From contig JACKDF010000004.1 of the NCBI GenBank assembly GCA_020633655.1, forward strand, positions 503,072 to 567,071: a stretch of DNA of 64,000 nucleotides. The letters run 5' to 3'. A program made the position numbers and the translations under genes. Positions 44,663-52,490 of this stretch are shown here, piece after piece (the first letter of the stretch is position 1; the number at the start of each line of letters is the position of its first letter). Source of the stretch: Deferribacteres bacterium. GTDB taxonomy: Bacteria > Zhuqueibacterota > Zhuqueibacteria > Zhuqueibacterales > Geothermadaptataceae. The notes under the pieces are model-generated. The model ran no database searches and was not told where the DNA came from. It worked only from the letters and a program-made list of their open reading frames with translations.

Positions 44663-46849
44663 GTGAGATATTATAAAAAATATCCGGTTGTACGCCAATA
44701 CGACCAAATAGATTGCGGGCCAGCTGCTGTACTAAGCATTCTTAAGTTTTATGGTGGCAACAGCAGCATTGTTCATATTCGCGAATTAACACAAACTGAT
44801 GCTTCCGGCAGCAACATGCTTGGACTTGTAAAAGCTGCAAAAAAACTCGGATTTCAAGCCTATGGTGCAACTGGCGAATACGAAGATTTGATGACGGAAA
44901 AAATGCCTTGTATTGCGCATGTAATTATCGACAAGCGGCTGCAACATTTTGTCATTGTATACAAAATTGATGGGAAGGGAGTGTTGATTGGAGATCCCGG
45001 AAAGGGCCTTGTAAAACTTTCAAAAGAACAATTTCTTACTATATGGCAACGAAAAGCAATTGTGTTGTTAAAACCTGGCGAGAATCTTTTTAAAGATACG
45101 CCTCCACATTGGTTTAAATGGATCTGGAATTTCTTTAAAGAAGAAGAATCCTGGCTTTATCAAACTCTTTTTCTTGGGATCGTCGCCACGACTCTCGGAC
45201 TTTTAGTCTCTGTATTTGTTCAATGGTTAATCGACCGGTTTATTCCGGAAAAAGATTTTTATAAAATTGTGCTAACCGGTGTTTTTGTGCTCGGGTTACA
45301 ATCGCTAAAGGCTGGAACTGCTTATTTACGTCAGCATTTTCTCGTTGAATTGAGCAAACGTGTTAATGTCAACGTGAACACGGATTTTCTGAGCCACATT
45401 TTTCATCTTCCAATAAGTTTTTTCAAAACACGTAAAAAAGGAGATATTACAGCCCGGATAAATGATACTATAAAAATTCAGATGGCTCTTCTCAATTTTT
45501 TCAGTGTCTCTATTATCGATGGACTGATTATTTTCGGCTCCTTTATCCTGCTTTTTTTCTTAGCCAAACCCTTGGCCTGGCTGGCGCTTGTTACGCTACC
45601 TTTCTACGCCGTTCTTCTGTACTTTGCTACGAATAAAATCAAAATTCAGCAGAATGAAACGATGAAAAGTTATGCCCAGGTAGAAGCTTTTTACTTCGAT
45701 AGCCTGGATGGAATTGAGGAAATACTCAGCTTTAATACCTCGCCTTCTTTCATAAAAATCAACCGACTCATCTTTGAAAATTTTCAACAAAAAGCCGCGC
45801 AATTGGGCTTGACCCAAGCTGGCATTTCCTTTATTGCAGAACTTACTTCCGGAATCCTCATTGTCGCAGTGTTAGGCTTCGGCGCTACTCTTGTGATGAA
45901 TGACACCCTTCTACTGGGACAAATGATGGCTTCGTACTCATTGCTTGCCAATATGCTTCCGGCAATAAACCGATTGGTTGGTGCAAATATTTCACTGCAA
46001 GGCGCATCGATAGCAGTTCAACGTCTTTTTGATTTGCTGCTTGTTGAAAAAGAGCACAATCACGGAGAGAAAGCTTTTTCAATGAACGATGCAATTCACA
46101 TCAAGAATTTACAATTTGGCTGGCCAAAAGGCATCCAACTTTTCAATGATTTGAACATGTCCATTCCAAAGGGTAAAATTACTTCACTTTGGGGTAAAAG
46201 TGGCACTGGAAAAAGTACACTCGCCCAGATTCTACAGAGAAAATATACAGTTGAGTATGGAAGCATTATGGTTGATGATGTCCCGATTCAAGAAATCAAT
46301 CTGTGTGCATTGCGGAAGAACATTGCTGTAATCTCACAAAACATCAAAATCTTCAATGGATCTATATTAGAAAATATCGTCGTCGGACGTGAAGTCAATG
46401 ATATGCAAGATCTTCAAAACAGAATCAGCGAATTCGGGTTAGATGCATTCTTCAGCCATTTTCAATTTGGATTACATACCCGAATTGGAGAAGATGGACA
46501 ACAACTTTCAGGCGGCGAAAAACAAATTATTGGCCTTGTGCGCGCGCTATTAGACGAGCCACAAGTGCTAATTGTCGATGAAGGCATCAACGCAATTGAT
46601 GCTGAAATGGAATACCTTGTTTTCGCGACACTAAAGGCATATTCACGACAGCACGCCGTTCTACTCATTAGCCATAATCTGCGGACATTGGCTAAAACAG
46701 ATACCCTTTATTTGCTCGAAAATGGACAAATAGCTGCAACTGGTAAACCTACAGAACTTCTTAAATCAAGCAAACGTTTTCAGAAACTTTGGCAGATTCA
46801 AATGCCAGCTGTCACTATCAACGGTGTGGAGTTAGCGTATGACAATTAG
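44663..46849 (+). CDS. Peptidase-containing ABC transporter (C39) for double-glycine peptides
   Basis: 728 residues from a GTG at 44663. The N-terminal C39 peptidase (about 1-135) has Cys18 in YDQIDCGPAAVLSI, His95 in RLQHFVIVYKI and Asp111 in IGDPG, the full catalytic set. A six-helix exporter membrane domain follows (about 165-450), then an ATPase with Walker A (WGKSGTGKST near 511), signature LSGGEKQ and Walker B VLIVDEG (Glu replaced by Gly after Asp-Glu is normal spacing; Asp-Glu retained). It cleaves leaders after Gly-Gly while exporting the peptide, as LagD/ComA/LanT do. The two precursors at 48.1-48.5 kb are the obvious substrates. Confidence 0.95.
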   Translation: MRYYKKYPVVRQYDQIDCGPAAVLSILKFYGGNSSIVHIRELTQTDASGSNMLGLVKAAKKLGFQAYGATGEYEDLMTEKMPCIAHVIIDKRLQHFVIVYKIDGKGVLIGDPGKGLVKLSKEQFLTIWQRKAIVLLKPGENLFKDTPPHWFKWIWNFFKEEESWLYQTLFLGIVATTLGLLVSVFVQWLIDRFIPEKDFYKIVLTGVFVLGLQSLKAGTAYLRQHFLVELSKRVNVNVNTDFLSHIFHLPISFFKTRKKGDITARINDTIKIQMALLNFFSVSIIDGLIIFGSFILLFFLAKPLAWLALVTLPFYAVLLYFATNKIKIQQNETMKSYAQVEAFYFDSLDGIEEILSFNTSPSFIKINRLIFENFQQKAAQLGLTQAGISFIAELTSGILIVAVLGFGATLVMNDTLLLGQMMASYSLLANMLPAINRLVGANISLQGASIAVQRLFDLLLVEKEHNHGEKAFSMNDAIHIKNLQFGWPKGIQLFNDLNMSIPKGKITSLWGKSGTGKSTLAQILQRKYTVEYGSIMVDDVPIQEINLCALRKNIAVISQNIKIFNGSILENIVVGREVNDMQDLQNRISEFGLDAFFSHFQFGLHTRIGEDGQQLSGGEKQIIGLVRALLDEPQVLIVDEGINAIDAEMEYLVFATLKAYSRQHAVLLISHNLRTLAKTDTLYLLENGQIAATGKPTELLKSSKRFQKLWQIQMPAVTINGVELAYDN

Positions 46850-47513
46850 CATCGTACGGGAATTACCGATAAAAGGTGAACTCAATCTAAAAACATGGCA
46901 ATTGTTCATCATTATTGCAGTAGCAAATCTTGTTATTGCCTGGGTATGGAATCAATATATTTTAACACGGGATGTATATTATAACCTTTTGGCTGATCAA
47001 CTGGAAGCAAATCGTATTGACGAATATTTTGATCTGACGCGAAAATTTACTCTATGGGCTTATCTTTTTCAACCTGCCTTGCTGTGGATGCAAATTATCT
47101 TTTTTACCTTACTTTTGCAAACACCTCTCATGCTGTTAAATATTGAAATACCCTTTAACCAGATATTTCGCATCGTGCTCATTGCGTCTCTGGCAACTAC
47201 AGCGCTTGCGTTAATTCAGCTCCTGAAGCTTTCTTTTTATCCTCCGGAGGAAATTACCGCGAACGTGTTGAATATTGTTCCATTTTCTACTGCCGAATTG
47301 GTAGAAATGTCAGAATATCCACTAACAAGTATTTTTATGCTAAATAAATTTAATCCATTCGAGTTTCTTTGGACTTTTCTGCTTTATAAAGAATTGGTTA
47401 ATACAAAAACGATAAAAAAAGAGAGCAGTCTGATTATTGTTTTTGGTTTGTGGTTGGTTATCGTCTTGTTTCAATGGGGTATTGTAGCTTATTTTTCAGG
47501 GGTGAATGGATGA
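46839..47513 (+). CDS. Polytopic membrane protein of the bacteriocin-like locus
   Basis: 224 residues with about five predicted membrane helices (near 22-40, 70-90, 95-115, 120-140, 200-220) and a long acidic loop after the first. It loosely resembles Yip1-like membrane proteins but no family is certain. Its start overlaps the transporter gene by 11 bases and its stop overlaps the next start (ATGA), so the three genes are translationally linked. It may assist export or give immunity; unproven. Confidence 0.75.
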   Translation: MTISIVRELPIKGELNLKTWQLFIIIAVANLVIAWVWNQYILTRDVYYNLLADQLEANRIDEYFDLTRKFTLWAYLFQPALLWMQIIFFTLLLQTPLMLLNIEIPFNQIFRIVLIASLATTALALIQLLKLSFYPPEEITANVLNIVPFSTAELVEMSEYPLTSIFMLNKFNPFEFLWTFLLYKELVNTKTIKKESSLIIVFGLWLVIVLFQWGIVAYFSGVNG

Positions 47514-48067
47514 AAAATACAAAAAATGTTTTGCTTCAACTGCTCACAGCTTTGTTTTCTTTGTCATTTTTAATCGTCACGGGTATACTGTTATACTTCG
47601 TATTGCAACCAGAGAAGCTGCCTATTGGGTCGCACATGCCGAAAATAGAATATCTTTCTCCAGAAGGTCCTCAACTGCTTAAACATAATAATGTACGATC
47701 TACTGTAGTTGTATATTTTAACAGCAATTGTAAAAGTTGTCGCTCACAATTGCATTCATTTAATAACAATATTGATAGATTGAACGATATTAGCATAATT
47801 TTACTTACATTTGAAGAAGATTTTTTGTCCAAGCATCTTGAAATAGAATGGCCTGCCTTGACGCATGCAACAAATATCACATGGGGGGTTGTGAATTTTG
47901 AAATATTTTTCGAGCATTTTGCTCCCCGTATGTCCCCAATGATGTATGTTTTTGATCATAAAGATGTGCTTATTGCGAAAATTAGAGGGGAGTCAAAGTT
48001 GGAGAAATTATTAAAAGAGATAAATATAGCCGACGGTCCGGAACGACGGCTTGGCGGTAATAAATAG
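47510..48067 (+). CDS. Membrane-tethered thioredoxin-like protein
   Basis: 185 residues from the ATG at 47510. One N-terminal membrane helix (about 8-30) precedes a TlpA/thioredoxin-like domain: VVVYFNSNCKSCRSQL with a CKSC redox pair (Cys74, Cys77), and the cis-Pro region RMSPMMYVFDHK. The redox domain should face the periplasm, where it could form or check disulfides. The neighbouring precursors each carry exactly two cysteines in the mature part, which makes a disulfide-forming role attractive. Its stop lies about 50 bases before the first precursor. Confidence 0.85.
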   Translation: MKNTKNVLLQLLTALFSLSFLIVTGILLYFVLQPEKLPIGSHMPKIEYLSPEGPQLLKHNNVRSTVVVYFNSNCKSCRSQLHSFNNNIDRLNDISIILLTFEEDFLSKHLEIEWPALTHATNITWGVVNFEIFFEHFAPRMSPMMYVFDHKDVLIAKIRGESKLEKLLKEINIADGPERRLGGNK

Positions 48068-48116
48068 TGCCCTTGCCGCGGGTAAATATCTAATAATTGA
48101 AATGAGAGGTATTGTA

Positions 48117-48293
48117 ATGAAAAAATTAAACGCAAGTTCCTTAACTTTGTTAAACGGTGGTGAAGCGTCAGCTTGGACTTGTTTCGGACTCGGAGTAGCA
48201 GTTATCGGTGGTGTTTTAAGTGGGAATCCGTTAGGATGGCTTGGAGCTGTCGTTTCGGCGGGAGCAGCATATGAAGGCGGCTGCTTAGGTTAA
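48117..48293 (+). CDS. Double-glycine-leader peptide precursor 1 (class II bacteriocin-like)
   Basis: 58 residues. The leader MKKLNASSLTLLNGG (15 residues) has the spaced hydrophobic residues and Gly-Gly of C39 substrates. The mature part would be 43 residues: Gly/Ala/Val-rich, hydrophobic, with Cys7 and Cys41, an NP motif at 22-23, and GxxxG at 17-21 and 21-25. It begins EASAWTCFGLGV and ends AYEGGCLG. gagagg stands seven bases before the ATG at 48117; an ATG 15 bases earlier would lengthen the leader by five residues. It is probably an exported antimicrobial or signalling peptide. Its paralogue follows 58 bases downstream. Confidence 0.85.
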   Translation: MKKLNASSLTLLNGGEASAWTCFGLGVAVIGGVLSGNPLGWLGAVVSAGAAYEGGCLG

Positions 48294-48351
48294 TAGGACA
48301 ATCAATATAGAAAATTGATTTAAAATAACGTAAATTAAGAAAGGATATATA

Positions 48352-48525
48352 ATGAAAAGAATAAAAGAAGAAGAACTTATTAAATTTAACGGTGGTGCAG
48401 ATCTTGTAGGATGTTTCGGAGCTGGAGTTATGGCTGGAATTGCTGTTATAAACTGGTGGAATCCTATTGGTGCTATTGCTTTTAGTGGTGCAGTGTATGC
48501 TGGAGCAGCCTGCGTTACCGGATAA
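48352..48525 (+). CDS. Double-glycine-leader peptide precursor 2 (class II bacteriocin-like)
   Basis: 57 residues, short enough to be missed by ordinary gene calling. The leader MKRIKEEELIKFNGG is again 15 residues and closely matches classical bacteriocin leaders (charged, ELxxxNGG). The mature part is 42 residues with Cys6 and Cys39, starting ADLVGCFGAGVMAG and ending YAGAACVTG. It aligns with peptide 1 over CFGxGV, NPxG, GA-Y and the last Cys. GxxxG (10-14), AxxxA (28-32) and AxxxG (32-36) helix-packing motifs are present, as in two-peptide bacteriocins. aagga stands six bases before the ATG. A strong terminator hairpin follows 31 bases after the stop. Confidence 0.85.
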   Translation: MKRIKEEELIKFNGGADLVGCFGAGVMAGIAVINWWNPIGAIAFSGAVYAGAACVTG

Positions 48526-48556
48526 CATTATTTCAGTTTAAAATCATTCATTTTAC

Positions 48557-48597
48557 GATATTGGACATAAATTATGTCCAATATCTTCTATTTTATT
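48557..48597 (+). terminator. Strong hairpin after the peptide genes, terminator or attenuator
   Basis: gatattggacata (48557-48569) pairs perfectly with tatgtccaatatc (48573-48585) around a three-base loop, followed by ttctattttattt. It lies between the precursor genes and the permease genes, all in one direction. It could end the peptide transcript and allow partial read-through to the downstream genes. Confidence 0.82.
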
Positions 48598-48642
48598 TGT
48601 CCCAGAATCAAGGATTTATTCCTGGAAAAGAAAAACTGAAAA

Positions 48643-49329
48643 ATGGAAAAACTTCCAATTCTTAGGATTTTAATACTAGTAGAAATAAAATCAATATTAA
48701 GAAGTAAATATTTAAAACATAATATCTTGTCTAATTGCTATGCTGTACTTATTGCTCTTTTCTTTATTGGGGATAAAAATTATACCAATGAAATTTTTTT
48801 GATAATATGGACTTGTATTATAGTTGCATTCCCTGTAATTGGAATAAGCCCATTTTTTTTTAGTAAAGATGGAACAATCTACCAAGCTTTTTTAATAAGA
48901 AATATTTCATGTAATTTGTATGTGGAAGCGAAAATAGTATTTGTTATTATGTACGCATTGGTTTTTTATGCAATTTTGACACCATTCATACTTCAATGTA
49001 AGGGTATTGTTATTTTTACATACTTTGCAGGAGCATTATATTATTTAACTTTTAGCTTAATTGTTATGACCTATTATTCATCATTTGATAAATATAAAAT
49101 TGATCACAAAAAGAGTTTATTTTTTAATTTTTCTGGTTTCTCATTTACAAAAGTAATTTTAGCAGTGCCGATAATGACTCCCTTGTTTTTCTGGGAATCA
49201 ACTCGGAAATATAGTGTTGGGCTAATGATTCTTTTCGGGATTCTCGGTATAATGTTGTTTAAATTTTCAATAAATCTGATTGCCAAAAACCTGGCAAAAC
49301 GAAAATATATATTTTTAAATTTATCTTAA
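48643..49329 (+). CDS. DUF5687-like permease C-terminal half, paralogue 1
   Basis: 228 residues, about six membrane helices. It shares a pattern with the next two genes: an N-terminal EIKSILRSKYL-like motif, FFFSKDGTIYQAFLIRNI, a YSSFDKYKID region, then FNFSGFSFTK and the ending KNLAKRKYIFLNL. This matches, from memory, the C-terminal half of Bacteroidota DUF5687 proteins (RNKR at the start, KRIDLxKSxFFNYQG, ending IxKxxxKRKY). It is probably the membrane part of an ABC transporter with the ATPase at 51485. Role: immunity or export. Confidence 0.78.
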   Translation: MEKLPILRILILVEIKSILRSKYLKHNILSNCYAVLIALFFIGDKNYTNEIFLIIWTCIIVAFPVIGISPFFFSKDGTIYQAFLIRNISCNLYVEAKIVFVIMYALVFYAILTPFILQCKGIVIFTYFAGALYYLTFSLIVMTYYSSFDKYKIDHKKSLFFNFSGFSFTKVILAVPIMTPLFFWESTRKYSVGLMILFGILGIMLFKFSINLIAKNLAKRKYIFLNLS

Positions 49330-49341
49330 TTTCGGTGAAAA

Positions 49342-50016
49342 ATGGATTTAATAAAATCTTTGATTCAACTCGAAAAGAAATCAATTGTAAGGAGTAAATG
49401 CTTAAAGTATGCTGTTTTGCCACTTTTTTGTATTATTCCTTTTGCCTTATTCATTTTGGGAAGCACGAGGTTTGATTATAATTCACTATTGTTATTTTGG
49501 ACATGTATACTTTTAGCTTTTCCAGTTATTGCACTCAGTCCATTATCTTTTAGCAAAGATGGATATTATTATCCTGCATTAATGACAAAAAAAATTCCTT
49601 TAGATGTATATGTGAAAGGGAAAGTGTTATTTATTATTCTTTGCTCTTTTTTTTATTATGTAGCTTTAACGCCTTTCATTATTCAGTATAAGTTCATAAT
49701 AGTTTTAGCATTCTATGCAGGGATAGTGTATTATGTCCCTTTCGTATTGGTGATTATAATGTTAAAATCATCTTATGAAAAACATAAAATATATCTCAAT
49801 GGCAGTCCATTTTTAAATCTCGAAGGAATTTCAATCGTAAAAGCAATTTTAGGATTTCCCATAGTGTTACCACTGTTTTTTTGGAATGAAACTGTTTATT
49901 GGGGCATCGGATCCATGTTTGTTGTCGGAATTCTCGGACTAATTCAAATCAATTTCTCGATTGGTGTGATTGCTAAAAATCTGGCGAGAAGAAAGTACCT
50001 GTTTTTGGATTTATAA
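49342..50016 (+). CDS. DUF5687-like permease C-terminal half, paralogue 2
   Basis: 224 residues, about six membrane helices, begins 12 bases after the previous stop. Landmarks line up with paralogues 1 and 3: LEKKSIVRSKCL, SFSKDGYYYPALMTKKIPLD, SSYEKHKIYL, FLNLEGISIVK, and the ending KNLARRKYLFLDL. It is the most diverged of the three in the FNYQG region. Same membrane topology and probably the same complex or an alternative subunit. Confidence 0.78.
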   Translation: MDLIKSLIQLEKKSIVRSKCLKYAVLPLFCIIPFALFILGSTRFDYNSLLLFWTCILLAFPVIALSPLSFSKDGYYYPALMTKKIPLDVYVKGKVLFIILCSFFYYVALTPFIIQYKFIIVLAFYAGIVYYVPFVLVIIMLKSSYEKHKIYLNGSPFLNLEGISIVKAILGFPIVLPLFFWNETVYWGIGSMFVVGILGLIQINFSIGVIAKNLARRKYLFLDL

Positions 50017-50030
50017 TTAACGGGTGTCGA

Positions 50031-50705
50031 ATGAATTTATTGCTCACATTAATATCAATAGAGATAAAATCCATTTTACGAAACAGATATTTAAACCAGA
50101 CATTTTTTATCAATTTGGGCGCTAGTTTAATTGGTTTTTATTACCTGACTCATAGACCAAACCAGGGTATCGGGATGGAAATTTATTGGATACTGCTCCT
50201 CGTTGCTCTGCCTGCAATGTTATTAACCCCTTTCTTTTTCACTAAAGATGGAAATATATTCCAGGCTCTTCTCTCAAGGAATATTCCTCTTGAATTTTAT
50301 ATTTTAGGTAAAATATTACCGACAATTTTGTTTTCTATTCTCTATTATATTGGTATGTTTCTGGTGATTTTTCAACGCGATCAAATTTTAATTGGTACGT
50401 TTGCAGCGGCAATAATTTATTACCTTGCATTTGGTTTGATACTGCTGACCCTATATTCTTCTTATGATAACAATAAAATAGATTTAAGCAGAACACCTAT
50501 GTTTAATTATCAAGGTTATTCCTTTATTAAGATTTTACTACTTATTCCAATACCAACTCCACTTCTATTCTGGGATGAAACAAGAAAAATAGGGATAGGA
50601 TTAATGGCTTTTCTGGGACTATTGGGTTTGCTGTTTTTCAGATTTTCCATAAATTGTATTGTTAAAAATATCGAAAAAAGAAAATATATTTTTTCGAACT
50701 TATAA
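50031..50705 (+). CDS. DUF5687-like permease C-terminal half, paralogue 3
   Basis: 224 residues, about six membrane helices, begins 14 bases after paralogue 2. It has the clearest family resemblance: IEIKSILRNRYL, FFTKDGNIFQALLSRNIPLE, NNKIDLSRTPMFNYQGYSF and the ending KNIEKRKYIFSNL, which echoes the DUF5687 C-terminal block. Together with the N-terminal-half gene next to it, it could make one complete permease. Confidence 0.8.
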   Translation: MNLLLTLISIEIKSILRNRYLNQTFFINLGASLIGFYYLTHRPNQGIGMEIYWILLLVALPAMLLTPFFFTKDGNIFQALLSRNIPLEFYILGKILPTILFSILYYIGMFLVIFQRDQILIGTFAAAIIYYLAFGLILLTLYSSYDNNKIDLSRTPMFNYQGYSFIKILLLIPIPTPLLFWDETRKIGIGLMAFLGLLGLLFFRFSINCIVKNIEKRKYIFSNL

Positions 50706-50728
50706 TTTTAGAGATAATTCCAGTTGTT

Positions 50729-51469
50729 ATGAATATACTATTTCTTCTAAAAACTACTTTCGTCCAGGACTGGCTTTCAATCCAGCGTTCTCCGCAGTTT
50801 TTAGGCAAAATTACTATTCGAATTCTCACTGGAGTTTCTATTTTTTTTATGGCATTGTACTTAATCTTGATTGGTTATTTTATTGATGTGATTATGAGAA
50901 AGCAATTCCCGGATATTAACATTGTTAAAGAAGCGAATAAATATCTAATCATCGTCTTGCTATTATTGCTGATATTACGAATTTTTTTTGAGAAATTACC
51001 ACAAGCTGATTTTCATTTTTTTCTCTGTTTGCCTATCAGTAAAAAAGATATTATTATTTCCTATATCATTCGTTTGCTCGGGAAAAAGCTCAACATTATT
51101 CCCTACTTTGTCTTAATTCCTTTTTGGTTTAAAAACATTTTTTTCGCTTATAGTATTACTGCGAGCCTTTATTGGCTTTTAGGCAGTGTTATATTAAGCT
51201 TTTGCTTTGCTCTGCTCGGTTTACTGATGAAGTTTATTTTTTTTGAATTCAAGTGGTTTCTTGGTTTACTTGTAGGGCTTGTAGTATTTACAATATTTAT
51301 CGATTATTCCAGTGCTTTGGATATTATTAAGGCAGCTTCAACCTTATATTTTGATTCCCTTTTACAAAGTAGCACATTTGTGGTTTTTGCATCTATAATT
51401 GTTTCTATACCATTTATTTTTTTCACTTATAAAGCCCTGTACAAAATGTTGTATCTTGACTACGATTAA
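50729..51469 (+). CDS. DUF5687-like permease N-terminal half
   Basis: 246 residues, about six membrane helices. The opening (TTFVQDWLSIQRSPQFLGK, then a helix ending GYFIDVIM) and the FFEKLPQADFHFFLCLPISK segment match the first half of DUF5687 proteins (WKSFFRSPSFGxS, then QxLPxxxxxPxLxLPIxK). It ends KALYKMLYLDYD, just where full-length members pass into their second half. Here the second half is encoded by three separate genes upstream. It lies 15 bases before the ATPase gene. Confidence 0.78.
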   Translation: MNILFLLKTTFVQDWLSIQRSPQFLGKITIRILTGVSIFFMALYLILIGYFIDVIMRKQFPDINIVKEANKYLIIVLLLLLILRIFFEKLPQADFHFFLCLPISKKDIIISYIIRLLGKKLNIIPYFVLIPFWFKNIFFAYSITASLYWLLGSVILSFCFALLGLLMKFIFFEFKWFLGLLVGLVVFTIFIDYSSALDIIKAASTLYFDSLLQSSTFVVFASIIVSIPFIFFTYKALYKMLYLDYD

Positions 51470-51484
51470 AAGGAAATATCTGAA

Positions 51485-52207
51485 ATGAGTATTCAAACCC
51501 AAAATCTAATAAAGAAATATGCAGTAAAAACTGTACTCGACTTACCTGCCTTGAGTATTGAACCCGGAGAACTGTTTGGATTAGTTGGTAATAATGGAGC
51601 AGGCAAAACTACTTTTTTTCGCCTTGTTTTAGATTTAATACAAGCCACTGAAGGCCACGTTTTGTCCAAAGGAAATGACGTCGCAAAAGAGGTAAACTGG
51701 AAATCCTATACTGGTTCTTATTTGGATGAAAGCTTCATTATCGATTTTTTGACACCTATCGAATTTTTCGAGTTTGCTGGTGCAACCTATGAGATGTCCA
51801 GGGAAAAGGTTCACGAAGAATTGGAGAAATATGAAGCCTTTTTTAGTGATGAAATTCTGGGCAAAGGTAAAAGAAAATATATTCGGAATTTTTCCAAAGG
51901 AAATATTCAAAAAATTGGAATTGCTGCAGCTATGTTGCCGCAACCCGAGATTTTAATACTCGATGAACCGTTCGCCAATCTCGATCCCACTTCGCAAATT
52001 CGTTTAAAACGCATGCTCACCAGGTTGAATCAAGGCAAAAAAACAACGATTCTTGTTTCCAGTCACAATTTATCCCACGTAGCTGATATCAGCACGCGCA
52101 TACTTTTGCTCGAGAAGGGGAAAATAGTTCGGGATGTGCTTAACGTACAAAATTCTACTAACGGTGTGTTGAAAGAACTTGAAGATTATTTTTCAGTAGA
52201 GGAGTGA
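51485..52207 (+). CDS. ABC transporter ATP-binding protein
   Basis: 240 residues. Walker A is GNNGAGKTT, the signature is NFSKGNIQK (LSGGQ replaced by FSKGN, common in ABC-2-type exporters), Walker B is ILILDEPFANLDP and the switch His is in VSSHNLSH. It powers the DUF5687-like permease genes just upstream. Such ATPase-permease pairs next to bacteriocin genes often pump the toxin away from the producer; that role is an inference. Last gene of the locus. Confidence 0.93.
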   Translation: MSIQTQNLIKKYAVKTVLDLPALSIEPGELFGLVGNNGAGKTTFFRLVLDLIQATEGHVLSKGNDVAKEVNWKSYTGSYLDESFIIDFLTPIEFFEFAGATYEMSREKVHEELEKYEAFFSDEILGKGKRKYIRNFSKGNIQKIGIAAAMLPQPEILILDEPFANLDPTSQIRLKRMLTRLNQGKKTTILVSSHNLSHVADISTRILLLEKGKIVRDVLNVQNSTNGVLKELEDYFSVEE

Positions 52208-52490
52208 AATTCTATCTTTTGAAGTAAGGAAAAGTAAATAGTGATCTTGCAATACGAAAACGGACTTTCTACTAAATTAAGAGCAACCAAATCTTTTAAT
52301 TAAGAAATCTAAAATGTGTTAATACACACCACAAAACAGGGTGAGTGATATGCGTTTTATTTAATAGGAATTTATGGAATTCCCCAACTCTCTGTAATGA
52401 AATGCGCCGTTAGTTCAAAGGTTTTTACCGGACAATCCACAAAATATCTTGACATATTACGGTTGTCTAAACATCTGGGGATTCGCTTGA
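52208..52490. other. Intergenic region closing the peptide locus
   Basis: 283 bases between the rightward ATPase gene and the leftward GH43-like gene. A short inverted repeat (tgtgttaatacaca, 52316-52329) may contribute to termination. No gene or clear attachment site was seen. Confidence 0.4.
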
